Shown here: piece by piece, positions 45,203 through 58,097 of the stretch
How positions within the stretch are numbered: position 1 is the stretch's first letter
How the letters are laid out: each line of letters starts with the position of its first letter
Source: Polysphondylium violaceum
Taxonomy: Eukaryota; Evosea; Eumycetozoa; Dictyosteliales; Dictyosteliaceae
Assembly (NCBI GenBank): GCA_000277445.1
Contig: AJWJ01000082.1
Coordinates: 1 to 61,067, forward strand
Direction: 5' to 3'
Length of the DNA stretch: 61,067 nucleotides
The notes under the pieces: generated by a model
Database searches by the model: none
The model's input: the letters and a program-made list of their open reading frames with translations, nothing else
What the model was told of the DNA's origin: nothing
Made by a program: the position numbers and the translations under genes

Positions 45203-48200
45203 TTATAATGGAATGAATATATTTGAATATTCTTTATGAATGATATCAGACATTTTGTCTTTTTGTCTTTTGGCTTCATTGCCAATTGGCTCAGAGAAGT
45301 AAATAGCTTTACCATTTAAATAGAGAGAAATGGATAGATTTGAAAATTTAGAGAATTGATTAAACAATGTGTTGGTATGAGGTGCGATTGGGACCAATTG
45401 AATTTTCCAATTTGAATAGGGACTTAGAATTGGTTTACTTGATGCCAGTTTTTTGTATGACTGATTTGTGGATTCAAGATTACCATATCTATGGATTAAC
45501 TGAAGACCATTGGAAGAGGTAAATGATTTCATCTCATAGATTTTGTAATTAAATTTATACCAACATTTACCAGAGTGGGTCAACACAACATTAAAGTTGG
45601 ATAACAAAGATTGAAGTTTGATATCTTGTTCATCATCATTGCATTTAATGGAAAGGTATACTTGGGAAAATTTAACGACATCGTAATAACTTTGTTTGAT
45701 ATCTGATACAAGTGTAACTTCTTTTCCAGACAATAATTTGTTGATTTCAATCCTATAGTCATTGTAATCCCAGGTAAAGAATGGATGAGTTGAAGAATCA
45801 AATTGGTCATTCAAAAGATTTTGATCAGGACTGGGTTCAGTGTTTGATACTCTAATAGTTGATAGATCCATATCAATAAATTCATTTAAATTATCAATAC
45901 TAGATCGAATTTGAGAAATAAATTCATTTGCATCAACAGTAGATGATGAAACAGCTTTGAAAGAATCTGAAAATGTAGAGTTCTCCAAGTAATAGGATGA
46001 AAATGGAAAAGAGTATTGAGAAAAAGCAATCTTGGCCCTGTTAAATTGATCAATGAGACAGTTTCTCGTTGTTAATTCACGAGCAATTTGAATGTTATTT
46101 CTATATTTCATAGAAATATGAGACAATGGATCTTTATCGTTGGATCCGACCTCAACAATAAATTTAGAAAATTCCATCTGTTCTTTGTATGTTTCAACTC
46201 TGTCATAGATTTGAATCATGTTATCAATACCTTCAGTTAGTAAAGATATGGTGTTTTCCAATGATACACTCTCACTTTTGGGGAAATTTGCCAAAACACT
46301 TTTAATTTCTCGTAGATAGGTACGACTATTTAGTTTTGCCATATCAAGTGAAGCATGAGACTTGTCGCACAAACCATCCGATACTCTTTTAAAGTGTTGT
46401 TTGATTCTAATTGCTTGCTGATTCTTAAATCTATTCAGGGCGACAATGTTTTTAGAGTGGATTTTTAAAAGAGTTTGATTCTCTTTAATCAATATATTGA
46501 CTTGTTGAATCTTTTCCCATGTATTGATAGTATCTTTGATCATGTTTACACCAATGCTTGCCATTTGTAAACTTTCTTCAATCTCTTCTTTACAAAATGG
46601 GGTTTTTTGCTTGAGTTCTTTTAACTTGTTTTTTTTTTGTTTCGATCTCTTCTTGAGGTTCATTCTTGGATTCCAAGTAGTCCAATTCAACTGTTGCCAA
46701 AACAATTTGATCTTTTTCACTTAGGTCTTTAAAAGCTTGTAAATCACCAATTCTTTGATCTGTGGGTTTTGTTGAGGGTGTAAAAGGAACAAATACAGCA
46801 TTTGGATTTATGAGTAATTCTCTTTCATATTGTTGACAATGTAATTGGTATTCAAGGGCATCCAACTGGTCACTGATTGAATGGTGATTATCATGTAATT
46901 GATCCAAAAATTGATTGGCTGCACTTAGATCAATTTCAGTGATTTTATTTGTAGAGGCACTTAGGTCGAGATCAGGATCTTCAGGTATAACAAGATCACC
47001 AAAAATTTCAACAAAGTTATCAGCAAATCCAAGAGTGGCAGCTTTACAACCAATCTTTACAAAATTGAAACCCAATCTAAGCGCAAAGTTTCTTTTAAGT
47101 TGAAAGCTTTTTTGTTGCAACTCAGTGATTTCCTCTTGACCTTTTTTAATCTCCTCATTGGATTCTTGAATAAGAGTATTTAAATCTTGAATTAATTGAT
47201 CTTGTGAGAGCTGAATATCATCTTCTAATTGTTGGATAAAAGATCTTGCCTCATTGATCTTTGCGTGAATACTTGAACTATAGTTTTCTTTATACATTTT
47301 AATGACATCTATTTTCTTTAAAGATTCCAAAGTATTGATATTGTTGCTAATGACATTTAAAAATGGTTTAATATTGGTCACAATAAAGACATCTTTGAGT
47401 GTCTTGAATCTAAAGATACTACTACAAATAAGTTGATAAATATATTTAATTGTATTGACCAACTCAAGAGAAAACAAAGTATTTTCCTTTTTTGCTTTGT
47501 TTAAAAAGAGAGTCAAGTCTTCTTTGAGTTGATAATAAAAAGACATAAAAGTATCTGGATTATGAGAGTCACTGTAGCAGGTGGAGATTTCTATTAAACG
47601 TAAGAGAATTTCATTCAAGCTGATCTTTGATACATTATTAATTGTACCTTTAATATATGGTGCACTAATTATATCAATATGTTTAAGGCCATTATTTAAA
47701 TTCAAGATATAGTTGATATACTCTATTCTTGAGCCAATAAAGTTACTCTTTACCTTTTCTGATTCAACAACATCCTTATTAGTAGGCAAATCTATAGATC
47801 TTGTGTTGTCTGGAACAATTACTTGTATTTGATTGCCTCTATCCTGAAGACTGATTTGTGGGATGTTGAAATAATCAAAATTTAGCTTTGCATTGATAAA
47901 CACATCTTTGGAAAGTGAAAGAGTATCTCCATATTGACCATTCAAACCATTGGACCCATTTGCACCATTTTTCAGAGTGGCTTTAAAGGTTAAAACTTGA
48001 CGATCCAATGGAGAGTATATGCATATCCTTCCAGCTCTACCCCCTGGCCCACCCAATCCTCCAAGTCCACCTTTACATCCTTTAATATTCTTTACAACCT
48101 TTGCCCAAATATCCAAAGAATTGAATCCATTTGCTCTAAACTCTACCGAATTAAACTTTAACTTTGGAGAAAAAATTGACGTGACTGAAAAGTTTTTCGA

Positions 48201-49523
48201 CATATTAGAGAAATCATCTTTTAATAAATATCTATCCACAAGTATTTGATAGTCTGCATCTTCACCCAAATCTTCAAGCCAATATTTTCTAATGAAATCA
48301 ATATATGTAAATCCATTAAACTCTTTGGGCAACAATATATTTCTTTCGCCTTGGGCTTTTAAATAGTTTTTCATTGATATAATCAATGATTTTCCATTCT
48401 CAAACTCTATTCTATTACCCTTGAGAGTACTATAGGAAGATGTTGAGAGATCAGGATCTTTGTTGCTCTTTAAAACCAAATCACTTGGTTTAATATTAAG
48501 TGTAGATGAAGCAACTGCCTCACCTTTTCTACCATCAGAACCATTGCCTCCTTCTCCACCATTACTAATTACTGATAAAAAGTTTGATCCTTGAATTGAT
48601 TCAGAATTGCAAACTCCATAAAAACTACCACCCTGCTGTCCTGGTGCACCAATAAGACCATTTCCATTTTTATCAAAATTATTATCAACCTTTTGCTTTG
48701 CACCATCTCTTCCTGATAGATTTATAGTACAAGGTCTATCTATCACCCATTTAGGTGAGAATATTGAAAGATTGGTAGAATGTCGAGTAAAATCGCAATC
48801 TAAGGCAACTCTTTCCAATGCTATTATTACTATATCCTTCAAGTTTGATAATTCATCTTGACTTGCCCTTGTAAGAATAACTTGTAACTGTGATAGCCAA
48901 CATCGATATCCATGTAATACCAATACAGTACCATCCTTTGAAAAGTAATGCTTATTTATCTTTTCCTCTTTTAAACTATTAATCTCATCTAGAATACCTT
49001 TAATTGGTTTTTCGATACCAACTCTTTCATTGAAATTTATTGATTTATTATTACTACTATTATCATTATCATGATTTATGAGATAATTTAAAATTTGTAT
49101 AGCATGATTGATTTCTGACGTTAATTTGGGTAAAAATGATATTTCATTTAATTTTTCATACAAAGTTTTGAAATAATCTAATAAATTCTTACTATTATTA
49201 TTCTCTCGATTTAATAGATTATTTAAACTCTTTATATATGAATCTAGTTGTTGAATATCAATAGAAATTTTGGTGTATTCTAATTGTGAAAAATATGATT
49301 TAAAATCTGATAAAATCTTTTCACAAACTATTGAAATACTTGATTGAATATCAAAATCATTTAAATCTAAATAAAGTAAAATAAAATTAGTAAACCCACA
49401 TTGGTATAAGTTGTCGTTATAAACCAAATATCTACTTTTAACATAATGATGATCATCATTCAAACTTGAGAATTTCCTTTGAATAGTATAATAATCAATA
49501 TCAAAATGTGAGAGTTGAGACAT
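45203..49523 (-). CDS. Gly-rich / coiled-coil protein B, paralogue of A (one frame break)
   Basis: The start MSQLSHFDIDYY aligns with A. The first frame runs 49523-46590 and the second to 45203; they join if one A of the A10 run (plus-strand T10 at 46629-46638) is absent, giving 1439 aa. The domain order is as in A: helical N-terminus; IFSPKWVI and INLSGRDG; Gly-rich stretches (GGEGGNGSDGRKG, GGLGGLGGPGGRAG, NGANGSNGLNGQYGD); conserved helical blocks (TINNVSKISLNEI, IYQLICSSIFRF); coiled coils; and the near-identical C-terminal block (LIHRYGNLESTNQSYKKLAS) ending HKEYSNIFIPL. No signal peptide is seen; the product is likely cytosolic. A 33-nt AT-rich stretch at 49370-49402 has no counterpart in A and may be a mini-intron. 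The gene lies 199 bp downstream of ComC-like B on the same strand. Confidence 0.8.
46629..46638 (-). other. A10 run (coding strand) at the frame break of Gly-rich gene B
   Basis: Before the run the frame encodes EEIETKKK; after it, homology to protein A continues in another frame (LKELKQKTPFCKEEIEES). Nine A instead of ten restores one open frame. The run has the same length as the break in gene A but lies about 2 kb further along the coding sequence. Confidence 0.8.
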
Positions 49524-49722
49524 TCTTTTATTGATCTTTTCTATATTGCCATGGCAATGAAAAAAGACTTTGCAAAAGGGCTGGTGGTCATCGGACTCTT
49601 TTTTTAAAAACTTTTTTTTTATTTTATTTGGTTTTCGAGAATTTCGTGGTTTTAGGAGAATATTTTCATTCACCAGGATATTTATTGACTTAAATTACAA
49701 GTTTGGGTGGGAATTTATTTAT
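49524..49722 (-). promoter_or_regulatory. 199-bp spacer between ComC-like B and Gly-rich gene B
   Basis: This is a very short same-strand gap for a dictyostelid. It must hold the ComC-like B 3' end and the Gly-rich B promoter, or the two are transcribed together. The Gly-rich frame is open upstream to 49673, but those codons have no match in paralogue A. Confidence 0.45.
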
Positions 49723-52700
49723 TTATTTCCGACCCATGAATCTCATTTTGATAACAGTGTCGGTGAATCTATATTTTCTTGAAATCATAATAGCAGAAAC
49801 AATTATAATAGCAATAAAGACCACAGCGGCGGCAATGATGATACCCACCAGTTGAGGTGTCGTCAAACCTGATTTTTTTGCAGAATCACAGGTATCTTTT
49901 GCTTTCGAGAGCTCTACTAAAACCGAGAAATCAGGATCGAGTGACACGGATTTCTGATAGAAACCAACATCGATACCAATAAGAGTACTTGCCTCTTTTG
50001 GTTTGTTTGTAAGTTTAGCGTCACTGCCCAGGAATGAGTTGTGGATCGATTGTATTTTACCATCGATAATACCCTTTTTAATAAATTTACCATAGAGACT
50101 GTGATCGTCTACTTTTAGTTTAAAGTATTCTGATCTGGAGGCCAACGTACCAAATTCTTGACCAGAACAAACATCTTTATCAGCGTCCTGGACACTCATT
50201 GATGCGGCCATAATCACCTGTAGAGTGTTGAGTGAATTAGTAAATGTATATTTGGTGATGTTGATAGAGAATTTAATAGAATATTGGTTCAAGAGGTAAG
50301 TGGTGCCAGCAAAAGTTACATTGGTGTCTTGGTGAAAGTATTGTGTTGAAACCGTTAGAGTGATAGGAGATTGATCATTCTTGTTAGCAAAAGTGTTGAT
50401 ATAGATATTCTTTTCAATGCCATTGGTGGTCTCTTGTGACCATTCCCAAAGACTAAATGGATATTCGTTGATTGTAGCCCCATCATTACTCTTTTCCAAC
50501 AACGAGATTACAGAGATAGAGTTTTTGAATGATGTCTTTGTGTTTGTTTCACTCTTCACTACAAACTCTGTTGTTGGTGATGTCTTGTTGGTCACTGGTA
50601 CCGGGATAGATACAGGTTTAGCTAAACAATCTATACCTGTCCATGGATGAATACATTGGCATCCTGAAGCCAAACAAACACCTCTCTCTTCACCTCCGCA
50701 CATAGGAGAACCAGCACACTGAATAGGTATGATTTCTTCACTTGAAGATTCCTCATGGTGCGAAGAGGAAGCAGGAGAAGAGGAGGAAGAGGAATCTATT
50801 ATAATATCATTTGTTTGAAATTTAACCTCGTACTCTCTTGATAATAAGTTGCCATTGATATCAACCTTTAAAACTTGAACTCTAAAAGTAGAGTTTGTAA
50901 CTACACCATGGGCAACCAACAACACTGAACTGTTAAAGGAGGTGGCCTTTTGTTTATATCCAGACCCATCAAGCATGTCTACTAATACCTGGCTATTGTT
51001 TGTAAGACCAAATGAATAACCATAAACATATACTTGACCAAGACGAGAGATATAGTCTACAGTTAAAATATCAGGAACTGTGTTTGAATATGTAGTTGGT
51101 ACATAATATTGATTTGGTGCCAAGTCTGCTCCAGCAAAACCAGCCATATTACTAAAAGCATCAACTACACCATACACTGATAAAATGAAGCCTCTATTTA
51201 ATCCGAACCCCCTTGGTAAAGTCATTGAACAACCATAGGAGGTGGCAATAGCTCCAGGAAACTTTAATATCGTCTTACACTCTAAAATTTCGTGCTTAGA
51301 GGCAGATAAATAGATGGTTGGTGTGAATAAGGGTGTTAGGCCACTGGGATCAGTTACATTGAGAGTAAATGAAATATCTCTATTCTCGGAACCGACATCA
51401 ACAGTGGTTGGGGAAACTACAAAACTTGTTATAGTTGGTGGCGTTGTGTCGGTAGGCGGTGCACATGTAGTTAACAAATAATTAGCTGTACCATTCAAGA
51501 AATTCATAAATGCAGCGTTATCTGTGTCATCATATTTTGACAAACCCGATCTATAACCAGCTTCATCGATGAGTGTCATTTTTAGAATTGAAAAGGTCTT
51601 TGTAAGACAAGAAGGACTAATAGTAAAAACCATACGATAGGTACTGTTAAATTTGTCACCAGAAATTCTTTCAGATACATTGAAATTGATTGTATACTCC
51701 ATTTGGTCCATATCATTCGTTATGGTTAAAGATCCATTTGAAAACCCATTTAAACGATCGATAATTGTAAAGGTCCAACCAATTTTAGCGCGAGAACTCA
51801 CTGTTACAGTTTGTGAAGGGTAAGGATCAAAACTTGTTAATACAGGACCCATGCTATCGGCATCGGCAGAAGAGACACTGAGAATTGATGTTGGAAACTT
51901 TTGAAATAAGAAATCTGTTTTTATATCAAAACCAAAAAAGGTTAAAGAGTACAAAACGTTTCCAGTAAACATATTCTTGGGAAGAGTGAATGGAATTTCA
52001 TAGATTTTACTAGTATCGTTCCAATGGCCAAAAAATATTTTATTCACAGTTGAGTCGCCCAACTGAAATGGAAATGAAAGATAGGGCTTTTCATACTTGA
52101 TTGGATTGGTGACATTGAAATACATTGTAGTTGAAACTGTTTGATTGGTTGTATCTATATTATTCTTTTCAAAATAGGCAGCAGTAATTTCACCATCTAA
52201 TGAAAAGGTGATCAAACCAGCGCCCTCTAATCCAACTCGAGGAGGAAATAATACATCGGCATTAAGGTATGTGTCAGAGCTGACTGATTGACAATTTTCT
52301 GCAAAATCACATAAATCAAAATCTTTATAACTATTGGAATAATTTAAAAAGATAACCTTTTCATAGATGCCATCCAAAACTGTTCCACTGACTAAATCAT
52401 TTTGAGTAATATTGAAATCACCTCTATATAAAATATAGAAACCAGATTTATCATCAACGATATGAAGACTAACAATAACTTGATTAATATTGGGAACTTG
52501 TGTTACTTTGAAGGATTTAATCACGGGTGGCAAGGCATCTGAGCCCGGGGTGATAGGCATATTTACAGGATTCATATTCATTTGAACTTCATAAGTTGAG
52601 GAGGCCATATCGGTGCTGTAAAAAAGACTCACAGTGGATCTATAAGTAGTATCATTCTTGTACACAATACTAAATGGATATGATGGATTTGCAAATGTGC

Positions 52701-53882
52701 CACTACTAGTCATGATATTATTATCCTTGATCCCACCTCTTGTCCATTCAAAAGTGGCTTTATAAGTTCCAACAGTACTAGGGAGGCCAGCTGGTGGAGC
52801 TACTAATTGTATAGAGTTTGAAATAACAGCACGACTTCCATAGTATGTGGGTCGATATGTAAATGGATAATTTTGTATCAAGGTATAGTCTGTAGTATTT
52901 AGAATAAAGGATGGGATATTTGTATCGGCATAATTAGAGAGAGCTATAAAATATATTGCATCAGTTGGTGTTCCATACACCGGTATTGGGCGATTATATT
53001 GAAAGATAATTAATGGCATAACTGGAACGTTTGTCTTTAGTCTAAACATAGTATACGAATCTATAAACTTTGAGGTATCGGGTGGATAATTAACCAACTC
53101 ACTGATCAGATAAGAATGAGCAGGTACATTTGCAAATGGAGACATTACTTGCAAAGGAAACACCTCCATGTTTGGTCTATACGCCCATCCAATCGATACA
53201 GTCAAATTCTGTGTAAAAGTTGAGAATGGATTCGTGGGTGGAGTGATTGAAAATATATATTCATTTGAACTTTCATATTGTTCTTCCATGACCTGCCATT
53301 GTGTGGGCGTTGTTGTAGGACTGTTTAATACGGGTTTATGTCTTTTAATAAAATTCTTTACTCGGAAGTAAAAATAATATATATTTCTAGGGTAAGTGTA
53401 TTGATTTGAAAATGATGATGTAATTAATTCAATATCTGGAAGTGGAACAGCTATTAAATAAAAAAGATTTTTGATTAGAAAATAATAAGGCGTTTAAAAA
53501 ATATCAACAATATACCTTCACAAGAGTATGTTTCAATGGGAAGTTCAGTAATTACTCCACCTAAATTAAGACTAAATGAAACCGCTAAAGATCCAAGTGG
53601 CATCATAAAAGATATGTAATAAGTAGTTGTTGTTGTATTTGACCCAAGATTATTTGCAGTAAAACCTGTTACTGAAGGAGTTGAAGGTGAGGGTCCAATT
53701 GATCCTATTGTAGGAGTTTTAAACAAAATATTATACCATATAGCACAATATGTTTGAGTTCCATATCTATCTCTCGTGCCTGGTGGGTCTAGGTCCACCC
53801 ATTCCACTTGTCCATTTATCACCCCAGCAAAAATTGATAAAATAAAAATAAATAATAAAAAATAACAAGATTTATCTTTCAT
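49723..53882 (-). CDS. ComC-like type I membrane glycoprotein B (TIG + EGF + supersandwich domain)
   Basis: Two exons, 53882-53516 and 53450-49723 (phase 1), giving 1364 aa. A signal peptide spans residues 1-24 (MKDKSCYFLLFIFILSIFAG). A long glycosylated extracellular region follows, then a TIG-like segment at about 905-995 (VYVYGYSFGLTNNSQVLVDM), a Ser/Glu/His linker and an EGF-like module at about 1033-1065 (CGGEERGVCLASGCQCIHPW). A ComC supersandwich domain (SVISLLEKSN, FSINITKYTF, VIMAASMS) precedes one membrane helix near 1318-1345 and a short tail ending VIKMRFMGRK. Gene A at 625-4852 has the same order and size but one more intron. Intron 1 is at the matching place (93-bp versus 65-bp spacing region), so B lost, or A gained, the second intron. 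It is probably a cell-surface adhesion or recognition protein. Confidence 0.87.
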
Positions 53883-54116
53883 GTTGTAATTTAAATAAAT
53901 CTATAAATAAACATTTAAATATATACAATAAATACAATGAATGATGAAAAAAAAATAAAAAATCTAGAAGCCCCCTTTTTTTTGATCAAAAAAGAAATCT
54001 TGCCCAATAAAAATATCTAAAAATAAAAAAATTAAAGAAAACTTTTAAGAGAATTGGGAAGAGTGGTACAAAATTAAATAGGTACTAAGTAAATTAAAAA
54101 TTTATGATATCTTCGC

Positions 54117-54986
54117 TTAATAGGTGACTGGTTGAGCTTTAGTGGATCTTGGTAATCTGAACATATTGGCATCAGCTGGTTGAGCATTCAAGCAAATTTC
54201 TGGCATGGTGAATGGAGTGGGGGTGTTGACATAATCGATAAAGACCATGGTAGAAATACCTGGGTTAGCTCTGTCGACATTTGAGATATAGGAAGCAAGT
54301 GGACTACAGGTGTTGTAATCAAATAACATTTCTTCAACTACGTTTGGACCATTGTTTGAATCAATTTGGAGACTTTCAACAGCTATAATTAATTTTAGTT
54401 TGTGTTAATTAATTGATGTACACCTTAAATGATAAGAAACACAAGAAATACTTACGGACAGCACCAATGTAAGTTTGACCATTATCCTTGATGATTTTGG
54501 GTGGACCAGATGGGATTGGGTAATCTAATGGTAATTGGTGGCAAACAGTTTGGTTGTTAACTTCATTGACGACGTACATAGTTTTCTAGAAAAAGTATAA
54601 TTTGTTAGTGTATCTGTGAAACGATTGGATGAATTGAATTACTTACGTTTTGACCAAAAGCATATAATTCACCAGCAATGATTGGTTGACCTTGGATGAG
54701 GATTTCGTACATAGTCATCATTTGTTGACTGGTAAAATCGACATTGATGTAACCAACTATTAAAGAGTATAGGGTTAGAAGCTGCTACATAAAGGTAAAA
54801 AAACAACATAAACATAAACTTACTTTCAAAGAAAGTGAGAGTTTCTTCACCAGATTCAGATGGGAAGATGGTGTTGTAGGCATTCATGGTGAATCTGGAA
54901 GCATAGCCAGAATTCATATTACATGAAGCAGCAAAAGTAAAGCTAATAGATAAAACTAAAAGTAAAGCAATGGAAATAAATTTCAT
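54117..54986 (-). CDS. Secreted ependymin-like protein
   Basis: Four exons by phase: 54986-54824, 54756-54647, 54585-54456 and 54382-54117, giving 222 aa. A signal peptide spans residues 1-20 (MKFISIALLLVLSISFTFAA). The mature protein follows the ependymin layout: an early beta segment, FGQNKTMYVVNEVNNQTVCH with QLPLDYPIPSG, then GAVPVESLQI, a C-containing YNTCSPLASYI, and FIDYVNTPTPFTMPEICLNA. The last part resembles the conserved end of EPDR1-type proteins. Ependymin-like proteins are secreted or lysosomal and bind lipids or calcium. Identity to known members looks low by eye, so the family call is moderate; a lineage-specific secreted protein is the alternative. Confidence 0.7.
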
Positions 54987-56099
54987 TGTGTGTATGTATA
55001 TGTGTTGATTTGCGTCTAAAACAATCAAAACCAAATTAAATGTGGCCAATTTATACTCCGTATCGGAGAGGCAAAAATTTTTTTTAAAAAAAAAAAAATA
55101 ATCCCAGGGAGTCTGAAGCGTTATTCGAAAGATTTTTTTTTTTTTCTCTAACTTTTAAGGTTGTACCAAAATTGATTTCCGAAAAGCTAAGAGAAAACAA
55201 ACAGATATTATAATCGGATCACCCATTTTTATCTATCTAATTATCTTTATTTATTTTTTTCTCGTTTGACTTCTCATTAATATTAAAATGAATTGTTGAT
55301 GGGATGAATTGAATTCACGCTCCCTCACTCACTTAAGACAATGAATTAATTAAATTTAAAAACAAAGACTTCGGGAATTTCCCGAATGTTTGTGGTTCTT
55401 TTTCTGCTATACTCAAAATTGCATGTACGTGTATCTTGTGAATGTCTCGAACCGATATCATAAAAATTTTTATTTTATTTTTTTTCAATTTATTTTTTTT
55501 TGTAAAAATTGTCAGTGATCACTACTTTTTTTTTAAATTAAAATTTTTTTTTTATATATTTTTGTAAAGACATTTTTTTTTTTAGTGAACTACCACATTG
55601 ATCTTTTTATTTCTATTTATTACTTGTATACACTATCCATATGTAAGTTAAAGGTCGATCGATAAAGAATAGCATGTGAATTACTATAAATTTAGTATAT
55701 AGACAAACAACAAACACATACCTATATAAAATATTACCTACCATATCACTTTTACTATTAGTCTTTAGAGTGTAGATTAGATATCTGGTGGTGTAGTATG
55801 ACCCCCCTTTTTTTCTTTTTTTTTCTTTTCTCATACCACCACCGCACAAAATCTTTTTATGTTTTTTGGTTGTGTTTGTGTGTGTCTGGAATTATATATC
55901 TGTGCTTATGACATTTTTTTGCATTAATTACATTACAGTGGAGAAAATAATCATTTATATAGGTGGTGTCCTTGTTGTGTGTTTTATTATTTCATTTTAA
56001 AAAAAAAAGGTTTATAGTAAATAGCATAGCAGTTCTTTATCTTTTTTTATTTATCATAATATTAATATTTAAATATTATATAGTTTTATATTTATAATA
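54987..56099. promoter_or_regulatory. 1.1-kb divergent intergenic region (ependymin-like / G6PD)
   Basis: Very AT-rich DNA with many A and T runs (55085-55098, 55134-55145, 55480-55580, 55808-55830). The short inverted repeat CGGGAATTTCCCG is at 55373-55385. A GT-rich stretch is at about 55867-55886 (TTGGTTGTGTTTGTGTGTGT). No gene is recognised; the 78-codon frame at 55613-55849 is rejected. Confidence 0.45.
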
Positions 56100-57856
56100 A
56101 TGAGTGTTAGTCCTAATGCCAATGATTATCGTACACCATTGACAGTTGTCATTTTAGGTGCATCTGGTGATCTTGCCAAAAAGAAAACTTATCCAGCCCT
56201 CTTCAGTCTCTATCTCAGATCACTTTTACCAGAAAACACTATTATCTATGGTTATGCTAGATCTCACATTGAACTTGATGATTTTAAAAAAAGAATTGGT
56301 TCATAGTAAGTTTATTTAATTAATTAATTAATGAATCAATTCATATATTAACAATCTTAAATTATAGCTTAAAAGGATCAGAAGAAAAGAAAAAAGCATT
56401 TCTTGATTTATGTCATTATCATTCTGGTTTATATGATGATAAATCAGCATATGATGAGTTTGATAAATTAATTAGAAAAGAAGAAGCCAAGATCCAATCC
56501 CCAACTTCCAAATACAATCGTTTATTCTATATGGCCATTCCACCATCAATCTTTATCGAAGTTTCCAAAGGTATTCATGGTTCATTGATTGAGAACGTAA
56601 GTAGTATTGGTTTTTAATATTATTTATTCATTGGTAGTACGTACTAACAAATGAAATAAATTCTAGAATGGATGGAGTCGTGTTATTGTTGAAAAACCAT
56701 TTGGTAGAGATTTAGAATCATCAAGAGTATTGGTCAGTGAATTGGGACGTCTCTTTAAGGAAAAAGATTTATTCCGTATTGATCATTATCTCGGAAAAGA
56801 AATGGTCCAAAATTTAATGGTACTTAGATTCTCAAATGCAGTATTTGAACCATTGTGGTCAAAATCTCATATTTCCAATATTACCATCACATTCAAAGAA
56901 GACATTGGTACCGAAGGTAGAGGTGGTTACTTTGATCAATTTGGTATTATTAGAGATGTTATGCAAAATCATCTCTTACAAGTATTGTCATTGGTAGCCA
57001 TGGAACCACCCCTTTCCCTCAATGCAGATGATATTACAAATGAAAAAGTTAGACTCTTGCGTTGTATTCAACCAATTAAATTGGATGAAGTTGTTCTTGG
57101 TCAATATATTGGTACTCAAGATGGTAAACAAGAAGGTTATTTAGTAAGTAGCATATATAGTTTATTAGTAATACATATGTATTAATCAATTATTATTTAT
57201 TAGGATGACAAGGGTGTACCAAATGATTCCAAGACACCAACTTATGCTGCTGCAGTATTCCACGTAAACAATCCAAGATGGAGAGGAACTCCATTCATTC
57301 TTAAATGCGGTAAAGCATTGGATGAAAGAAAAACAGAAATTAGAATTCAATTCAAACGTCCAGATAACTTTTTATTCCAAGATGAAGACATTTCTAGAAA
57401 TGAATTGGTTATGAGAATTCAACCAGGTGAAGCTGTTTACTTGAAACTCTTGACCAAGAAACCAGGTTTGGATAACGTAAGTTTTGTTTTTATTTTATCG
57501 CCACAAACAAACCAATACTAATACTCAAAATTAATAATAATATTTAGAGCATTGAACAAACTGAATTGGATTTATCTTATCGTAATAGATTTGAAAATCT
57601 TGATTTACCAGATGCTTATGAACGTTTGATTTTAGATTCAATTAAAGGTGATCATAATCTTTTCGTTAGAGATGATGAATTGGATGTTGCTTGGCAAATA
57701 TTTACACCATTATTAAAACAAATTGAATCACTTGGTTGCATTCCAGAGAAATATGTATTTGGTTCAAGAGGTCCAAAATCAGCTGATGAATTATCAAAGA
57801 AGTTTGGATATGTTAGATCCACTGGTTACAATTGGCCAGGTTCTTCAAAGAAATAA
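56100..57856 (+). CDS. g6pd: Glucose-6-phosphate 1-dehydrogenase
   Basis: Five exons: 56100-56305, 56368-56596, 56667-57143, 57204-57476 and 57548-57856, giving 497 aa, the usual size. It oxidises glucose 6-phosphate to 6-phosphogluconolactone with NADP in the cytosol, the first step of the oxidative pentose phosphate pathway. The NADP-binding [10 protein letters not shown] is at about residues 20-29, EKPFG near 156-160, and the catalytic signature [20 protein letters not shown] near 181-200. Later conserved segments include [20 protein letters not shown] and the C-terminal [17 protein letters not shown]. No targeting peptide is seen. All splice junctions keep frame with standard GT-AG ends. 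Confidence 0.97.
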
Positions 57857-58097
57857 ATGTATTAATGTATACTTTTCCACAACCTTTTCATTGTCTATTA
57901 TTATTTTTACATCATCAAGTATTAAAAAATGTAAATATATCCAAGTTGGCGTTGAAATAAAATAAAAAAAACAAGCAAAGTTTAAGTAAAACAATGATCA
58001 TCTAATAAATATATATATAAAACAAAACATTTTATTTAATAATCAACTATTATTACTATTATTGTTTGGATAGATATTATGAATTTACACAATCAGA

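Noticed and set aside
49524-49673. 50-codon N-terminal extension of Gly-rich protein B
   Set aside because: Open by chance; protein A starts at the matching SHFDIDYY position and has no similar extension.
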